The position numbers and the translations under genes are program-made. Positions 1 through 8,866 of a stretch of DNA of 64,000 nucleotides are shown here, in pieces; position 1 is the stretch's first letter; each line of letters begins with the position of its first letter. The notes under the pieces are model-generated. The model made no database searches, was not told the DNA's origin, and saw nothing but the letters and a program-made list of their open reading frames with translations. Where the stretch lies: positions 1,054,001 through 1,118,000 of the forward strand of contig NZ_CP102173.1 of NCBI RefSeq assembly GCF_024584515.1, read 5' to 3'. This DNA is from Aeromicrobium wangtongii. GTDB lineage: Bacteria > Actinomycetota > Actinomycetes > Propionibacteriales > Nocardioidaceae.

Positions 1-1
1 C

Positions 2-367
2 GGGACGCGGCTGCTCGGACGTCCCGGGGTGGGCCGGCGCGGCCTCAACCTCAACCGGCGCAAGGGATTCGTGTGGCCCACGATCACGCGGATCACCCGC
101 TGGAAGCCGCCCGTGCACGATCGCGGTCGCGGCGCGCTGGCCTTCCACGTGTGGCCGACCGACGTCGAGTGGTCGTACGAGCTGACGCCGGTCGGCGACG
201 GCATCGCGACGGTGCTGACCGAACGGCGCACCGCGGTGGTCGACCCGTCCTGGATCGTCCGGGCCACGGCGCGGCTGGCCCTCGGAGGTGCGGACTCGCA
301 CGACCGGGAGATCCTGGCCGGCATGCACCGCACGCTCGCGCACTACCGGCGGGCCGCCGAGCGCTGA
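2..367 (+). CDS. SRPBCC-family (polyketide cyclase/START-like) protein, 5' truncated
   Basis: Open from the first bases of the window, so only the last 121 residues are present. The pattern of a GxRLLGR-type turn, a basic strand, an aromatic FVWPT strand, a WSYELTP strand and a TVLTERR strand, followed by a long C-terminal helix ending in a LAHYRRAAER-like segment, is that of the SRPBCC/START-like ligand-binding fold used by many actinobacterial uncharacterised proteins. No catalytic residue can be assigned and the ligand is unknown. It ends 13 bases before the 3' end of the convergent GntR gene. The family assignment is from strand pattern only. Confidence 0.6.
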   Translation, partial: GTRLLGRPGVGRRGLNLNRRKGFVWPTITRITRWKPPVHDRGRGALAFHVWPTDVEWSYELTPVGDGIATVLTERRTAVVDPSWIVRATARLALGGADSHDREILAGMHRTLAHYRRAAER

Positions 368-380
368 GCCCGGCTCGGCG

Positions 381-1118
381 TCAGCGGTCGACGAGGGTCA
401 GCTCGAACGCGTACAGATCGGGTCGGTAGGCGTGGCGGCCGTACTCGACGGCGCGTCCCGCGTCGTCGTAGGCCGTGCGCTGCATCGACAGCAGCGGTGC
501 TCCCTTGCGCTCGCCCAGCAGCCTGCCCTCCTCAGGCGTGGCACCGCGCGCGCCGATGCGCTGTCGGGCGACGCGCATGACGACGCCCGAGTCGCGCAGG
601 AGGGCGTACAGCCCCGTCTCGGCGAGGTCGACGGCGGCGAGATCGACGACGTCGACCGGGATGTAGTTGTGCATGAGGGCCAGCGGCTCGCGATCGACCC
701 AGCGCAGGCGCTCCAGCGACCAGACATCGGCCCCCCGCATGAGCTGGAGCTCGCGGGCGACGTCCTCGTCCGCGGGCACCTTGCCGACGGAGATGACATC
801 GGTGCGCGGCTGCTTGCCGGCCGCGACCAGGTCGTCGAACAGGCTGGTGAGCTCGACGGAGCGACGGATCTTGCCGTGCACGACCTGCGTGCCCACGCCC
901 CGCTTCCGCACCAGCATTCCCTTGTCGACCAGCACCTGGATGGCCTGTCGCATCGTCGGGCGCGACAGCCCGAGCTCCGCGGCGAGCGCGATCTCGTTGT
1001 TGATGCGCTCGCCGGGCGCGATCGTGCCGTCGACGATCGCCCGCTCGAACTGCTCCGCGATCTGGAAGTACAGCGGCACGGGGCTGGAGCGGTCGAGGAC
1101 GAATTTGGGGCCGGCCAT
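381..1118 (-). CDS. GntR/HutC-family transcriptional regulator of the inositol locus (IolR-like)
   Basis: 245 residues. An N-terminal winged helix-turn-helix (about residues 8-75, with ELGLSRPTMRQAIQVLVDKG as the recognition part) is followed by a UTRA effector domain (about 95-235), the HutC subfamily layout. It is divergent from a 13-gene inositol catabolic operon, so an inositol-pathway sensor is the natural reading. I chose ATG 1118 over GTG 1124 because a TACATT hexamer ends exactly 6 nt before the ATG, predicting a leaderless message. A TGTCATGACA palindrome lies about 25 bp upstream of that hexamer and could serve autoregulation. The effector is not visible from sequence. Confidence 0.85.
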   Translation of the reverse strand: MAGPKFVLDRSSPVPLYFQIAEQFERAIVDGTIAPGERINNEIALAAELGLSRPTMRQAIQVLVDKGMLVRKRGVGTQVVHGKIRRSVELTSLFDDLVAAGKQPRTDVISVGKVPADEDVARELQLMRGADVWSLERLRWVDREPLALMHNYIPVDVVDLAAVDLAETGLYALLRDSGVVMRVARQRIGARGATPEEGRLLGERKGAPLLSMQRTAYDDAGRAVEYGRHAYRPDLYAFELTLVDR

Positions 1119-1124
1119 GCGCAC

Positions 1125-1130
1125 AATGTA
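1125..1130 (-). promoter_or_regulatory. -10 hexamer (leaderless) of the GntR regulator
   Basis: TACATT on the minus strand ends 6 nt before ATG 1118, with no Shine-Dalgarno between them. Confidence 0.55.
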
Positions 1131-1154
1131 GCCCCATCCGAGCGAATGTCCTTA

Positions 1155-1164
1155 TGTCATGACA
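1155..1164. promoter_or_regulatory. Candidate IolR-type operator palindrome
   Basis: TGTCATGACA is a perfect 10-bp palindrome between the divergent regulator and the inositol operon, 5 bp upstream of the operon -35. It fits the KGWCHTRACA consensus that I recall for the GntR-type IolR of Corynebacterium glutamicum. A weaker match, TGTCACGACG, lies at 1202-1211 near the predicted transcription start. Confidence 0.6.
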
Positions 1165-1169
1165 AATGC

Positions 1170-1198
1170 TTGACAGTCGCTATGTCGTGGGTCACACT
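1170..1198 (+). promoter_or_regulatory. Promoter of the inositol operon
   Basis: A consensus -35 TTGACA at 1170-1175 is followed after 17 bp by CACACT at 1193-1198. The predicted start near 1205 leaves a leader of about 28 nt before GTG 1233 and excludes the in-frame ATG at 1182. Confidence 0.5.
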
Positions 1199-1232
1199 CG
1201 CTGTCACGACGAATGGAAGATCCGAGGAAGCC

Positions 1233-2132
1233 GTGCCGTCACACCGCGAGCCCCAGGGCCGGGCCCCCCTCCGCATTGCCGGTGCACCGATCTCGTGGGG
1301 CGTCTGCGAGGTACCCGGTTGGGGCTACCAGATGTCCGCCGAGCGGGTCCTGACCGAGATGCAGTCCCTCGGACTGACCGCGACGGAGTTCGGACCCGAC
1401 GGCTTCCTGCCGGGCGACCCCTCCGCGAAGGCAGCGTTCCTCGACGGATTCGGCCTGCACGCCGTCGGCGGATTCCTGCCGGTCCTCCTGCACGACCCCG
1501 GACACGACCCGTTCCCCGAGGTCGACCGCTTCGTCGATGCCTGCCTGGCATCCGGCGCGGGAGTCGTCGTGCTGGCCGCCTCGACCGGGGCCGAGGGGTA
1601 CGACGCGCGGCCCGTCCTGGACGACCAGCAGTGGACGACCCTGCTCGGCAACCTCGACCGCATCGCAGAGCACGCCACGTCGCGGGGTGTCGTGGCCGCG
1701 ATCCATCCGCACATCGGCACGGTGGTCGAGAACGCCGACGACGTCCAACGGGTGCTCGAGGGATCGCACGTCGGGCTGTGCGTCGACACCGGCCATCTCA
1801 CCGCGGCCGGAGCCGATCCCGTCGCCCTCACGCTGGCGAACCTGTCGCGGGTCGAGCACGTCCACCTCAAGGACGTCGACGCCGCCACCGCCGCCCGGGT
1901 CGTGTCGGGCGAGCTCGCCTTCACCGATGCCGTCGCCGCGGGGATGTGGCGGGTGCTCGGTCAGGGCGACGTCGACGTCCGCGCCATGATCGACGCACTC
2001 CGCAGCCACGGCTACTCCGGCTGGTTCGTCCTCGAGCAGGACGTCATGTTCACGGACGGGGCCCCGACGGGCGAGGGCCCGGTCGCCGATGTGCGGGCCT
2101 GCCTCGACTTCGTGAAGGCGGCGCTGGCATGA
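1233..2132 (+). CDS. iolE: Inosose dehydratase-like TIM-barrel protein (IolE family)
   Basis: 299 residues of the xylose-isomerase-like TIM barrel family. The N-terminal signature APISWGVCEVPGWG (about 18-31) is typical of inosose dehydratases/epimerases in actinobacterial inositol clusters. Likely metal ligands are spread over CVDTGH, HVHLKD and FVLEQD. The expected reaction is dehydration of scyllo-inosose to the diketone that IolD cleaves. GTG 1233 follows GAGGAAG closely; the in-frame ATG 1182 lies between -35 and -10 and is rejected. It is the first gene of the operon and overlaps iolC by 4 nt (ATGA). A generic sugar-phosphate isomerase cannot be excluded by sequence alone. Confidence 0.8.
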   Translation: MPSHREPQGRAPLRIAGAPISWGVCEVPGWGYQMSAERVLTEMQSLGLTATEFGPDGFLPGDPSAKAAFLDGFGLHAVGGFLPVLLHDPGHDPFPEVDRFVDACLASGAGVVVLAASTGAEGYDARPVLDDQQWTTLLGNLDRIAEHATSRGVVAAIHPHIGTVVENADDVQRVLEGSHVGLCVDTGHLTAAGADPVALTLANLSRVEHVHLKDVDAATAARVVSGELAFTDAVAAGMWRVLGQGDVDVRAMIDALRSHGYSGWFVLEQDVMFTDGAPTGEGPVADVRACLDFVKAALA

Positions 2133-3076
2133 CCGCCCACGAGCTCATCACGATGGGACGGGTGGGCGTCGACATCTATCCCGAGCAGATCGGGGTCGGC
2201 CTCGAGGACGTCACCTCGTTCGCCAAGTTCCTCGGTGGCAGCGCGACCAACGTCGCCGTCGCGGCTTCGCGCCTGGGCCGCAGGTCGGCCGTCGTGACCC
2301 GCACGGGCGACGATCCCTTCGGCCGATTCGTCCACACGGCGCTCGGCGGCTTCGGCGTGGACGACACGTTCGTGTCCGCGGTCGACGGGCTGCCCACGCC
2401 CGTCACCTTCTGCGAGATCTTCCCGCCGGACGACTTCCCGCTGTACTTCTACCGCGAGCCGAAGGCACCCGACCTGACGATCCGCGTCGACGATCTGGAC
2501 CTCGACGCGATCCGGGCCGCGGACGTGTTCTGGGTGACCGTCACCGGTCTGTCGCAGGAGCCCAGCCGCGAGGCCACGCTGGCCGCGCTCGAGGCACGCG
2601 GCAGGAAGGCAGGCACCGTGCTGGACCTCGACTACCGACCGATGTTCTGGGAGTCCGCCGAGCTGGCGACCGCCCAGGTGCAGGCGGCGCTGCCGTACGT
2701 CACCGTGGCCGTCGGCAACCGCGAAGAGGCGCAGGTCGCCGTCGGTGAGACCGATCCGCCGGCGGCGGCCAAGGCGCTGCGATCGGCCGGCGTCGAGCTC
2801 GCGATCATCAAGCAGGGACCTGGCGGGGTGCTGGGCGTGCGCGGTGACGAGTCGGTCGTCGTGCCGCCCGTCCCCGTCGACGTGGTCAACGGCCTCGGCG
2901 CGGGCGACGCCTTCGGCGGCGCGCTGGTGCACGGACTCCTCAGTGGCTGGGACCTCACCCGCGTGCTGTCCTTCGCCAACGCCGCGGGAGCCTACGTCGC
3001 CGGCCAGCTGTCATGCTCGGACGCGATGCCCACGGTCGACCAGGTCGACGCCGTGCTCACCAGAGGGAGGGTCTGA
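2129..3076 (+). CDS. iolC: 5-dehydro-2-deoxygluconokinase
   Basis: 315 residues, PfkB/ribokinase family. The N-terminal FLGGSATNVAVAASRLG glycine-rich signature (about 31-47) and the C-terminal NGLGAGDAFGGAL anion hole with its catalytic Asp (about 253-265) are intact. IolC phosphorylates 5-dehydro-2-deoxy-D-gluconate in the cytosol, after IolD and IolB have acted. It is coupled on both sides: its ATG overlaps the iolE stop, and its TGA shares one base with the next ATG. The operon context with iolB and iolD makes the specific kinase assignment stronger than the family signature alone. Confidence 0.9.
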   Translation: MTAHELITMGRVGVDIYPEQIGVGLEDVTSFAKFLGGSATNVAVAASRLGRRSAVVTRTGDDPFGRFVHTALGGFGVDDTFVSAVDGLPTPVTFCEIFPPDDFPLYFYREPKAPDLTIRVDDLDLDAIRAADVFWVTVTGLSQEPSREATLAALEARGRKAGTVLDLDYRPMFWESAELATAQVQAALPYVTVAVGNREEAQVAVGETDPPAAAKALRSAGVELAIIKQGPGGVLGVRGDESVVVPPVPVDVVNGLGAGDAFGGALVHGLLSGWDLTRVLSFANAAGAYVAGQLSCSDAMPTVDQVDAVLTRGRV

Positions 3077-3966
3077 TGCGGGTCACCGCGAAGGACATCG
3101 CAGAGATCGTGTCCGTCCGCGTCGAGCACCCCGAGCGCATCGCCGAGCTGGCCGCCGCCCGGGTCCAGCCCGATGGTCTGGTCGGCAGCACCGGACGCCT
3201 GTTGCTCGTGGCGGCCGACCATCCGGCCCGTGGGGCGCTGCGCGCGGGTGACGACCCCCTTGCGATGGGCGACCGCGCCGAGCTGCTCAGTCGTATGGTG
3301 CGTGCCCTCGAGCGTCCCGGCGTCGACGGCGTGCTCGGCACCGCCGACGTCATCGAGGACCTCCTGCTGCTGGGGTCGTTGGAGGGCAAGGTCGTGATCG
3401 GCTCGATGAACCGGGGCGGACTGGCCGGGACGGACTTCGAGATCGACGACAAGTTCACGGCCTACGACGCCGCATCGATCGCCGCGGCGGGGTACCAGGG
3501 CGGCAAGATGTTGTTCCGCATCGATCCGCGCGATCCCGCGACGCCGGCCACGATGCAGGCCTGCGCGGAGGCCGTACGAGATCTGGCGGACCACCGGGTC
3601 ATGGCCATGGTGGAGCCCTTCATCTCCGGTCGTGACGCGGCGGGCCGCCTGCGCAACGACCTGTCGACCGAGGCCGTCGTCCGCTCGGCGAACGTGGCCG
3701 CCGGGCTCGGGCCCACCTCGGCGTACACGTGGCTCAAGCTGCCCGTGGTCGACGACATGGAGGCCGTCCTCGCGGCGTCCACGCTGCCCGTGGTGCTGCT
3801 GGGCGGCGAGGTCTCGGCCGACCAGGACGCCCAGTTCGCGACGTGGTCCAAGGCCCTCACGAGCCCGACGGTGCGTGGCATGGTCGTGGGTCGCTCACTG
3901 CTTTTCCCGCCCGACGGCCAGGTCGAGGACGCGGTCGATGCGACGGTGGAGATGATGACAGCGTGA
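3076..3966 (+). CDS. Class I-type aldolase of the Cgl0158 family, probable 2-deoxy-5-keto-gluconate-6-phosphate aldolase
   Basis: 296 residues, a (beta/alpha)8 barrel protein of the kind annotated as deoxyribose-phosphate aldolase-like in actinobacterial inositol clusters. The segments LLLVAADHPARGAL and WLKLPVVDD carry candidate Schiff-base or substrate-contact residues, with the lysine of TWLKLPV the best candidate. No classical IolJ (fructose-bisphosphate-aldolase-like) gene is present, so this enzyme probably cleaves 2-deoxy-5-keto-gluconate 6-phosphate to dihydroxyacetone phosphate and malonate semialdehyde. A strong AGGGAGG lies just upstream of ATG 3076. The family is recognised; the reaction is inferred from context. 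Confidence 0.7.
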   Translation: MRVTAKDIAEIVSVRVEHPERIAELAAARVQPDGLVGSTGRLLLVAADHPARGALRAGDDPLAMGDRAELLSRMVRALERPGVDGVLGTADVIEDLLLLGSLEGKVVIGSMNRGGLAGTDFEIDDKFTAYDAASIAAAGYQGGKMLFRIDPRDPATPATMQACAEAVRDLADHRVMAMVEPFISGRDAAGRLRNDLSTEAVVRSANVAAGLGPTSAYTWLKLPVVDDMEAVLAASTLPVVLLGGEVSADQDAQFATWSKALTSPTVRGMVVGRSLLFPPDGQVEDAVDATVEMMTA

Positions 3967-4826
3967 GCCCGGTGCTGCGATCAGGTGAGTCGGCTGCCGA
4001 CCGGTTCGCCCTCGAGATCACCCCGAAGTCGGCCGGGTGGGAGTTCAGCGGGCTGCGGATCCTCGTGCTCGCGGCCGGTCAGGCCGAGGAGCTCGACACC
4101 GACGACTCCGAGGTCGTCGTGCTGTCACTGGGCGGATCGGCCGTGGTGACGGTCGACGGCCACGCCTTCTCGCTGGCCGGACGCCGCAGCGTCTTCGACG
4201 GGCCGAGTGACGTCGTGTACGCGCCGCGGGATGCGCGGCTGTCGATCTCCAGCACCGACGGCGGACGCTTCGCCCTCGCCTCGGCCGTGTGCAGCGAACG
4301 TCTCGAGCCGGCGTACCTGCCCACGCAGGACGTGCCGGTCGAGCTGCGCGGCGCCGGGCAGTCGAGCCGCCAGGTCAACAACTTCGGCGTGCCGGGAGTG
4401 CTGGCCGCCGATCGCCTCATTGCGTGCGAGGTGCTGACGCCCGGCGGCAACTGGTCGTCCTATCCACCGCACAAGCATGACCAGGAGCGCGACGGCGAGA
4501 CCTCGCTGGAGGAGATCTACTACTTCGAGATCGCCGACGGACCCCACGGCCCCGGCATCGGGTTCCAGCGCGTCTACGGCCACGAGACCGCCGACATCGA
4601 CATCTCGGCCGAGGTGCGCACCGGGGACGCCGTGCTGATCCCGCACGGGTGGCACGGTCCGTCCATCGCGGCTCCCGGCTACGACATGTACTACCTCAAC
4701 GTGATGGCCGGACCCGGCGCGGAGCGGGCGTGGCTGATCTGCGACGACCCCGCCCACACCTGGATCCGCGACACCTGGGCCGACCAGCCCGTCGATCCCC
4801 GACTCCCGTTCGGAGGACAGCGATGA
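3963..4826 (+). CDS. iolB: 5-deoxy-glucuronate isomerase
   Basis: 287 residues, two-cupin IolB family. The metal-binding PPHKHD motif and the following EEIYYFE (about residues 164-186) and a late HGWHGPS segment are intact. IolB isomerises 5-deoxy-glucuronate to 5-dehydro-2-deoxy-gluconate, the substrate of IolC. The GTG start overlaps the stop of the aldolase by 4 nt (GTGA), and its own stop overlaps the iolD start, so translation is probably coupled through this part of the operon. The length is close to other IolB proteins. Confidence 0.92.
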   Translation: MSPVLRSGESAADRFALEITPKSAGWEFSGLRILVLAAGQAEELDTDDSEVVVLSLGGSAVVTVDGHAFSLAGRRSVFDGPSDVVYAPRDARLSISSTDGGRFALASAVCSERLEPAYLPTQDVPVELRGAGQSSRQVNNFGVPGVLAADRLIACEVLTPGGNWSSYPPHKHDQERDGETSLEEIYYFEIADGPHGPGIGFQRVYGHETADIDISAEVRTGDAVLIPHGWHGPSIAAPGYDMYYLNVMAGPGAERAWLICDDPAHTWIRDTWADQPVDPRLPFGGQR

Positions 4827-6763
4827 CGGTCCTGACCGTGGCGCAGGCAGTCGTCCGCTTCCTCGAGGCGCAGCACACCGAGCGCGATGGCGTCGAGCGG
4901 CCGTTCTTCGCCGGCTGCTGGGGCATCTTCGGCCACGGCAACGTCGCCGGGGTGGGGCAGGCGCTGCTCGAGCGTGACCGGTCGGACGACCCGTCCCGCC
5001 TGCGCTTCCTGCACGGCCGCAACGAGCAGTCGATGGTCCACGCCGCGGTGGCGTACGCCCGCCAGCGGGACCGCCTCGCGACGATGGCCGTCACGAGCTC
5101 CGTCGGGCCCGGTGCCACCAACATGGTGACCGGCGCCGCTCTGGCCACGATCAACCGGCTGCCTGTGCTGCTGCTGCCGGGAGACACCTTCGCGACCCGC
5201 GTCTCCAGCCCCGTGCTGCAAGAGCTCGAGAGCCTCCAACAGGGCGATGTCTCGGTGAATGACATCTTCCGCCCCGTGTCGGTGCACTTCGACCGCGTCA
5301 ACCGCCCCGAGCAGCTCGCCTCGGCGCTGCTGCACGCGACGCGCATCCTCACCGATCCCGCCGAGACCGGCGCGGTGACCCTCGCGCTGCCGCAGGACGT
5401 GCAGGCCGAGGCGCACGACTTTCCCGACGAGCTGTTCGCGAAGCGGGTCTGGCACGTCGCGCGCCCCGTGCCGCAGCCTGCGGCGCTCGACCGGGCGGTC
5501 GCGGTGATCCGCTCGGCGCGCCGCCCGCTCGTCGTCGCCGGCGGGGGAGTCACCTACTCGGGTGCCAACGACGCCCTGCGCGCCTTCGCCGAGGCGACCG
5601 GCATCCCGGTCGCGGAGTCCCAGGCCGGCAAGGGAGCCCTCCCGTACGACCACCCGCAATCGGTCGGGGCGATCGGCGTGACCGGCACGACGGCCGCGAA
5701 CGCGCTGGCCGCCGAGGCCGATGTCGTGATCGGGGTCGGCACCCGCTACAGCGACTTCACGACCGCTTCCCGGACGGTGTTCGAGGCGGACGGTGTCCGA
5801 TTCGTCAACCTCAACGTCTCGGCGTTCGACACGCACAAGCACTCAGCCGTCAGCCTCGTCGCCGACGCCCGCGAGGGACTTGCCGCGCTGACGCGAGCGC
5901 TCGCCGGATGGACCGCGGAGCCGGCGCACACCGCCCGCGCGACCGAGCTCGCGGGGGAGTGGGACGCGGTCGTGCAGCGCGCGTACGACGGGGAGGGCGC
6001 GCCCCCGGTCGCCGATGGGCTCGCGATCCAGTCGCAGGTCATCGGCGCGGTCAACGAGCTGTCCGATCCGCGCGACATCGTCGTGTGTGCGGCCGGTTCG
6101 ATGCCCGGCGACCTGCACAAGCTCTGGCGCACCCGCGACCGCAAGGGATATCACGTCGAGTACGGCTTCTCCTGCATGGGATACGAGATCCCCGGCGGGC
6201 TCGGCGTCAAGCTCGCGGCCCTCGACGAGGAGCGTGACGAGGGGGCGGACCCGCGCGACGTCTTCGTGCTGGTCGGCGACGGCTCGTACCTGATGATGAG
6301 CTCCGAGCTCGTCACCGCGGTGGCCGAGGGCATCAAGCTCATCGTGGTCCTCGTGCAGAACCACGGCTACGCCTCGATCGGGGCGCTCTCGGAGTCCCTC
6401 GGCTCGCAGCGTTTCGGCACGGCGTACCGCTACCGCACCGACACGGGGCTCGACGGTGACAAGCTGCCGGTCGACCTGGCGGCGAACGCGGCGAGCCTCG
6501 GAGCCGATGTGCTGACGGTGGCCGGGATCGAGGAGCTCCGCGACGCGGTGCACGTGGCCCAGAAGTCGGCCCGCACGACGGTCATCCACGTCGAGACCGA
6601 CCCCCTGGTCCCGGCGCCCGACAGCCCCGCCTGGTGGGATGTCCCCGTGGCAGAGGCGTCCGCGTTGCGCTCGACACGCGAGGCTCGCCGCACCTATGAC
6701 GACCACAAGACCCGGCAGCGTGATTACCTGACCCCGTCGTCCGACTCGGCGGATCTTGCATGA
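4823..6763 (+). CDS. iolD: 3D-(3,5/4)-trihydroxycyclohexane-1,2-dione hydrolase (ThDP-dependent)
   Basis: 646 residues, the usual IolD length. The N-terminal pyrimidine-binding domain has the catalytic-glutamate region GRNEQSMVHAA (about 68-78). The C-terminal domain carries the ThDP/Mg motif beginning VLVGDGSYLMM and ending near QNHGYASIG (about 490-523). It hydrolytically opens the ring dione to 5-deoxy-glucuronate. The ATG overlaps the iolB stop and is preceded by GGAGGA. The 70-bp gap that follows is the only sizeable break in the first part of the operon and separates the catabolic block from the importer. Confidence 0.92.
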   Translation: MTVLTVAQAVVRFLEAQHTERDGVERPFFAGCWGIFGHGNVAGVGQALLERDRSDDPSRLRFLHGRNEQSMVHAAVAYARQRDRLATMAVTSSVGPGATNMVTGAALATINRLPVLLLPGDTFATRVSSPVLQELESLQQGDVSVNDIFRPVSVHFDRVNRPEQLASALLHATRILTDPAETGAVTLALPQDVQAEAHDFPDELFAKRVWHVARPVPQPAALDRAVAVIRSARRPLVVAGGGVTYSGANDALRAFAEATGIPVAESQAGKGALPYDHPQSVGAIGVTGTTAANALAAEADVVIGVGTRYSDFTTASRTVFEADGVRFVNLNVSAFDTHKHSAVSLVADAREGLAALTRALAGWTAEPAHTARATELAGEWDAVVQRAYDGEGAPPVADGLAIQSQVIGAVNELSDPRDIVVCAAGSMPGDLHKLWRTRDRKGYHVEYGFSCMGYEIPGGLGVKLAALDEERDEGADPRDVFVLVGDGSYLMMSSELVTAVAEGIKLIVVLVQNHGYASIGALSESLGSQRFGTAYRYRTDTGLDGDKLPVDLAANAASLGADVLTVAGIEELRDAVHVAQKSARTTVIHVETDPLVPAPDSPAWWDVPVAEASALRSTREARRTYDDHKTRQRDYLTPSSDSADLA

Positions 6764-6833
6764 CCGGCACGACCACATCGAACGTCCCGACCGCACCGAG
6801 GCGCCGGGGCATCACAGCAGAGGCAGGAACTCC

Positions 6834-7793
6834 ATGAAGAAGATCACCATCGTCGGCGCCGTTGCGGCCGCGAGCGTCCTCCTTGCCGCGTGCAGCGGCA
6901 CCGGCAAGGAAGATGCGACCAAGGAGAACTCCCAGGACCTGACCTACGCGGTCATCACCCACAGCAGCTCGGGCGATGCCTTCTGGGACCGGGTGAAGTC
7001 GGGCGCCGAGAAGGCCGGCGACGACTACGGCGTCAAGGTCGAGTACAGCTCGGACCCCGATCCGGCCAAGCAGTCGCAGCTGATCGACGGCGCGGTGGCC
7101 GACAAGGTCGACGGCATCGTCGTGTCGATGGCCAACCCCGACGGGCTCGAGGACAGCATCAAGAAGGCCGTGGCGGCCGGCGTCCCGGTCGTGACGATCA
7201 ACTCCGGCGTCGACAAGTTCAAGCAGTTCGGCGCGATCACGCACATCGGCCAGACCGAGACCATTGCCGGCGAGGCCGTCGGTGAGCGGCTCAAGGGCGA
7301 GGGGTACAAGAACGTCGTGTGCGTCATCCAGGAGGCCGGCAACATCGGTCTGGAGGAGCGCTGCAAGGCGGTCGGCTCGACCTTCGGCGGCAAGGTCTCC
7401 AACCTGCAGGTCGACGGCACCGACGACAGCGCTGTCCAGGCCACGATCACGTCGCAGCTGCAGACCGACAAGGCGATCGACGTCGTCCTGACGCTCGGCG
7501 GCCAGTACGCGATCGACGCCGTCGGCGCGGTGGAGCAGTCCGGCAGCAAGGCGAAGATCGCCACGTTCGACCTGTCGGAGGACGTCATCAAGAACATCCA
7601 GGACGACAAGATCCTCTTCGCGGTCGACCAGCAGCCCTACGTCCAGGGATTCCTGGGCGTCACCACGCTGTACCTGAAGGACATCAACGGCAATGACGTC
7701 GGTGGCGGCCAGCCGGTCAACTCCGGGCCGGCCTTCATCACCAAGGAGAATGCGGACGCGGTGCTCAAGTTCGCCGCCAACGGAACCCGCTGA
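6834..7793 (+). CDS. Periplasmic-binding-type lipoprotein of a sugar/inositol ABC importer
   Basis: 319 residues. The N-terminus has a Lys-Lys start, a hydrophobic stretch and the lipobox LAAC (Cys about residue 21), so it is a lipid-anchored extracellular receptor. The body is a peripla_BP_4 (RbsB-like) two-lobe binding protein, as in CUT2 importers. It sits between iolD and the permease, so myo-inositol or a relative is the most likely ligand; rhizopine or another polyol are alternatives. AGAGGCAGGA upstream supports ATG 6834. The next gene follows after 26 bp. Confidence 0.85.
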   Translation: MKKITIVGAVAAASVLLAACSGTGKEDATKENSQDLTYAVITHSSSGDAFWDRVKSGAEKAGDDYGVKVEYSSDPDPAKQSQLIDGAVADKVDGIVVSMANPDGLEDSIKKAVAAGVPVVTINSGVDKFKQFGAITHIGQTETIAGEAVGERLKGEGYKNVVCVIQEAGNIGLEERCKAVGSTFGGKVSNLQVDGTDDSAVQATITSQLQTDKAIDVVLTLGGQYAIDAVGAVEQSGSKAKIATFDLSEDVIKNIQDDKILFAVDQQPYVQGFLGVTTLYLKDINGNDVGGGQPVNSGPAFITKENADAVLKFAANGTR

Positions 7794-7819
7794 CGGTTCA
7801 TCCGACGAGGGAGCAGAAC

Positions 7820-8866
7820 ATGGCAACAGCCACCGTGGGGGACGAACGCATCTCGCAGACGTCCACCCTCACCAAGCTCATGAAACGCCCGGAGATCGGC
7901 GCACTGGTCGCGGCCGTCGTCATCTTCGTGTTCTTCGCCGTCACCACCGAGGCGTTCGCCACCGCCAGCGGGGCCAGCACATGGCTGCGTGGCGCGTCGA
8001 CGATCGGCATCATGGCGGTGGCTGTTGCGCTGCTCATGATCGGCGGGGAGTTTGACCTCTCCGCCGGTGCGATGACCGGGTTCACCGGTCTGGTCGTCGG
8101 GGTGCTGACCACCGAGTACGGCCTCAACATCTGGGCGGCGATCTTCGTGTCCCTGGCCCTGGCGCTGATGATCGGGGCGATCAACGGCATCCTGGTCATG
8201 CGGACGGGGTTGCCGAGCTTCATCGTGACCCTGGGGACGTTCTTCGTCCTGCAGGGCATCGACCTGGCCGGCACCAAGGCCCTCATCGGTCAGGTCGCGA
8301 TCCAGGGCATGTCCAACGTCCCGTACTACGACCAGGCCAAGAAGATCTTCGGCTCGTCGATCGACGTCAACGGCTCGGGCGCCGGCGGCCAGATCTACGC
8401 CTCGGTCTTCTGGTGGATCGGCATCACGGCGGTGGCGACCTGGGTGCTCCTGCGCACCCGGACGGGCAACTGGATCTTCGCGGTCGGCGGTCAGCAGACG
8501 GCAGCCCGGCAGATCGGTGTCCCGGTGCTCAAGACCAAGGTCGGGCTGTTCATGACGACCGCGGGGGCCGGTTGGCTGGTCGGCATGCTGCTGCTGTTCA
8601 CGACCTCGACCGTCCAGAGCAACACCGGCGTGGGGCAGGAGTTCATCTACATCATCTGCGCGGTGGTCGGCGGCTGCCTGATGACTGGGGGCTACGGATC
8701 GGCGATCGGCGCCGCGTTCGGCGCCCTCATCTACGGCATGGTCAACCAGGGAATCGTCTACTCGGGCTGGGACAACAACTGGCTCCGGGCCTTCCTCGGA
8801 GTGATGCTCCTCGGTGCGGTTCTTCTCAACGAATGGGTACGCAAGCGAGCGGAGACAGCACAATGA
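7820..8866 (+). CDS. CUT2-type sugar ABC transporter permease
   Basis: 348 residues with about ten hydrophobic segments, BPD_transp_2 (RbsC/FrcB-like) family. The [14 protein letters not shown] and [14 protein letters not shown] segments are the signatures of this family. It contains a longer non-membrane loop around residues 155-190. It would form the membrane channel of the inositol importer, with the lipoprotein just upstream and the ATPase just downstream (ATGA overlap). Only one permease is present, as expected for a homodimeric CUT2 channel. Confidence 0.88.
   Translation: MATATVGDERISQTSTLTKLMKRPEIGALVAAVVIFVFFAVTTEAFATASGASTWLRGASTIGIMAVAVALLMIGGEFDLSAGAMTGFTGLVVGVLTTEYGLNIWAAIFVSLALALMIGAINGILVMRTGLPSFIVTLGTFFVLQGIDLAGTKALIGQVAIQGMSNVPYYDQAKKIFGSSIDVNGSGAGGQIYASVFWWIGITAVATWVLLRTRTGNWIFAVGGQQTAARQIGVPVLKTKVGLFMTTAGAGWLVGMLLLFTTSTVQSNTGVGQEFIYIICAVVGGCLMTGGYGSAIGAAFGALIYGMVNQGIVYSGWDNNWLRAFLGVMLLGAVLLNEWVRKRAETAQ

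Noticed and set aside
1182..1235. ATG 1182 as the start of the IolE-like gene
   Set aside because: It lies between the -35 and -10 of the predicted promoter and the added residues are not conserved-looking; GTG 1233 is used.
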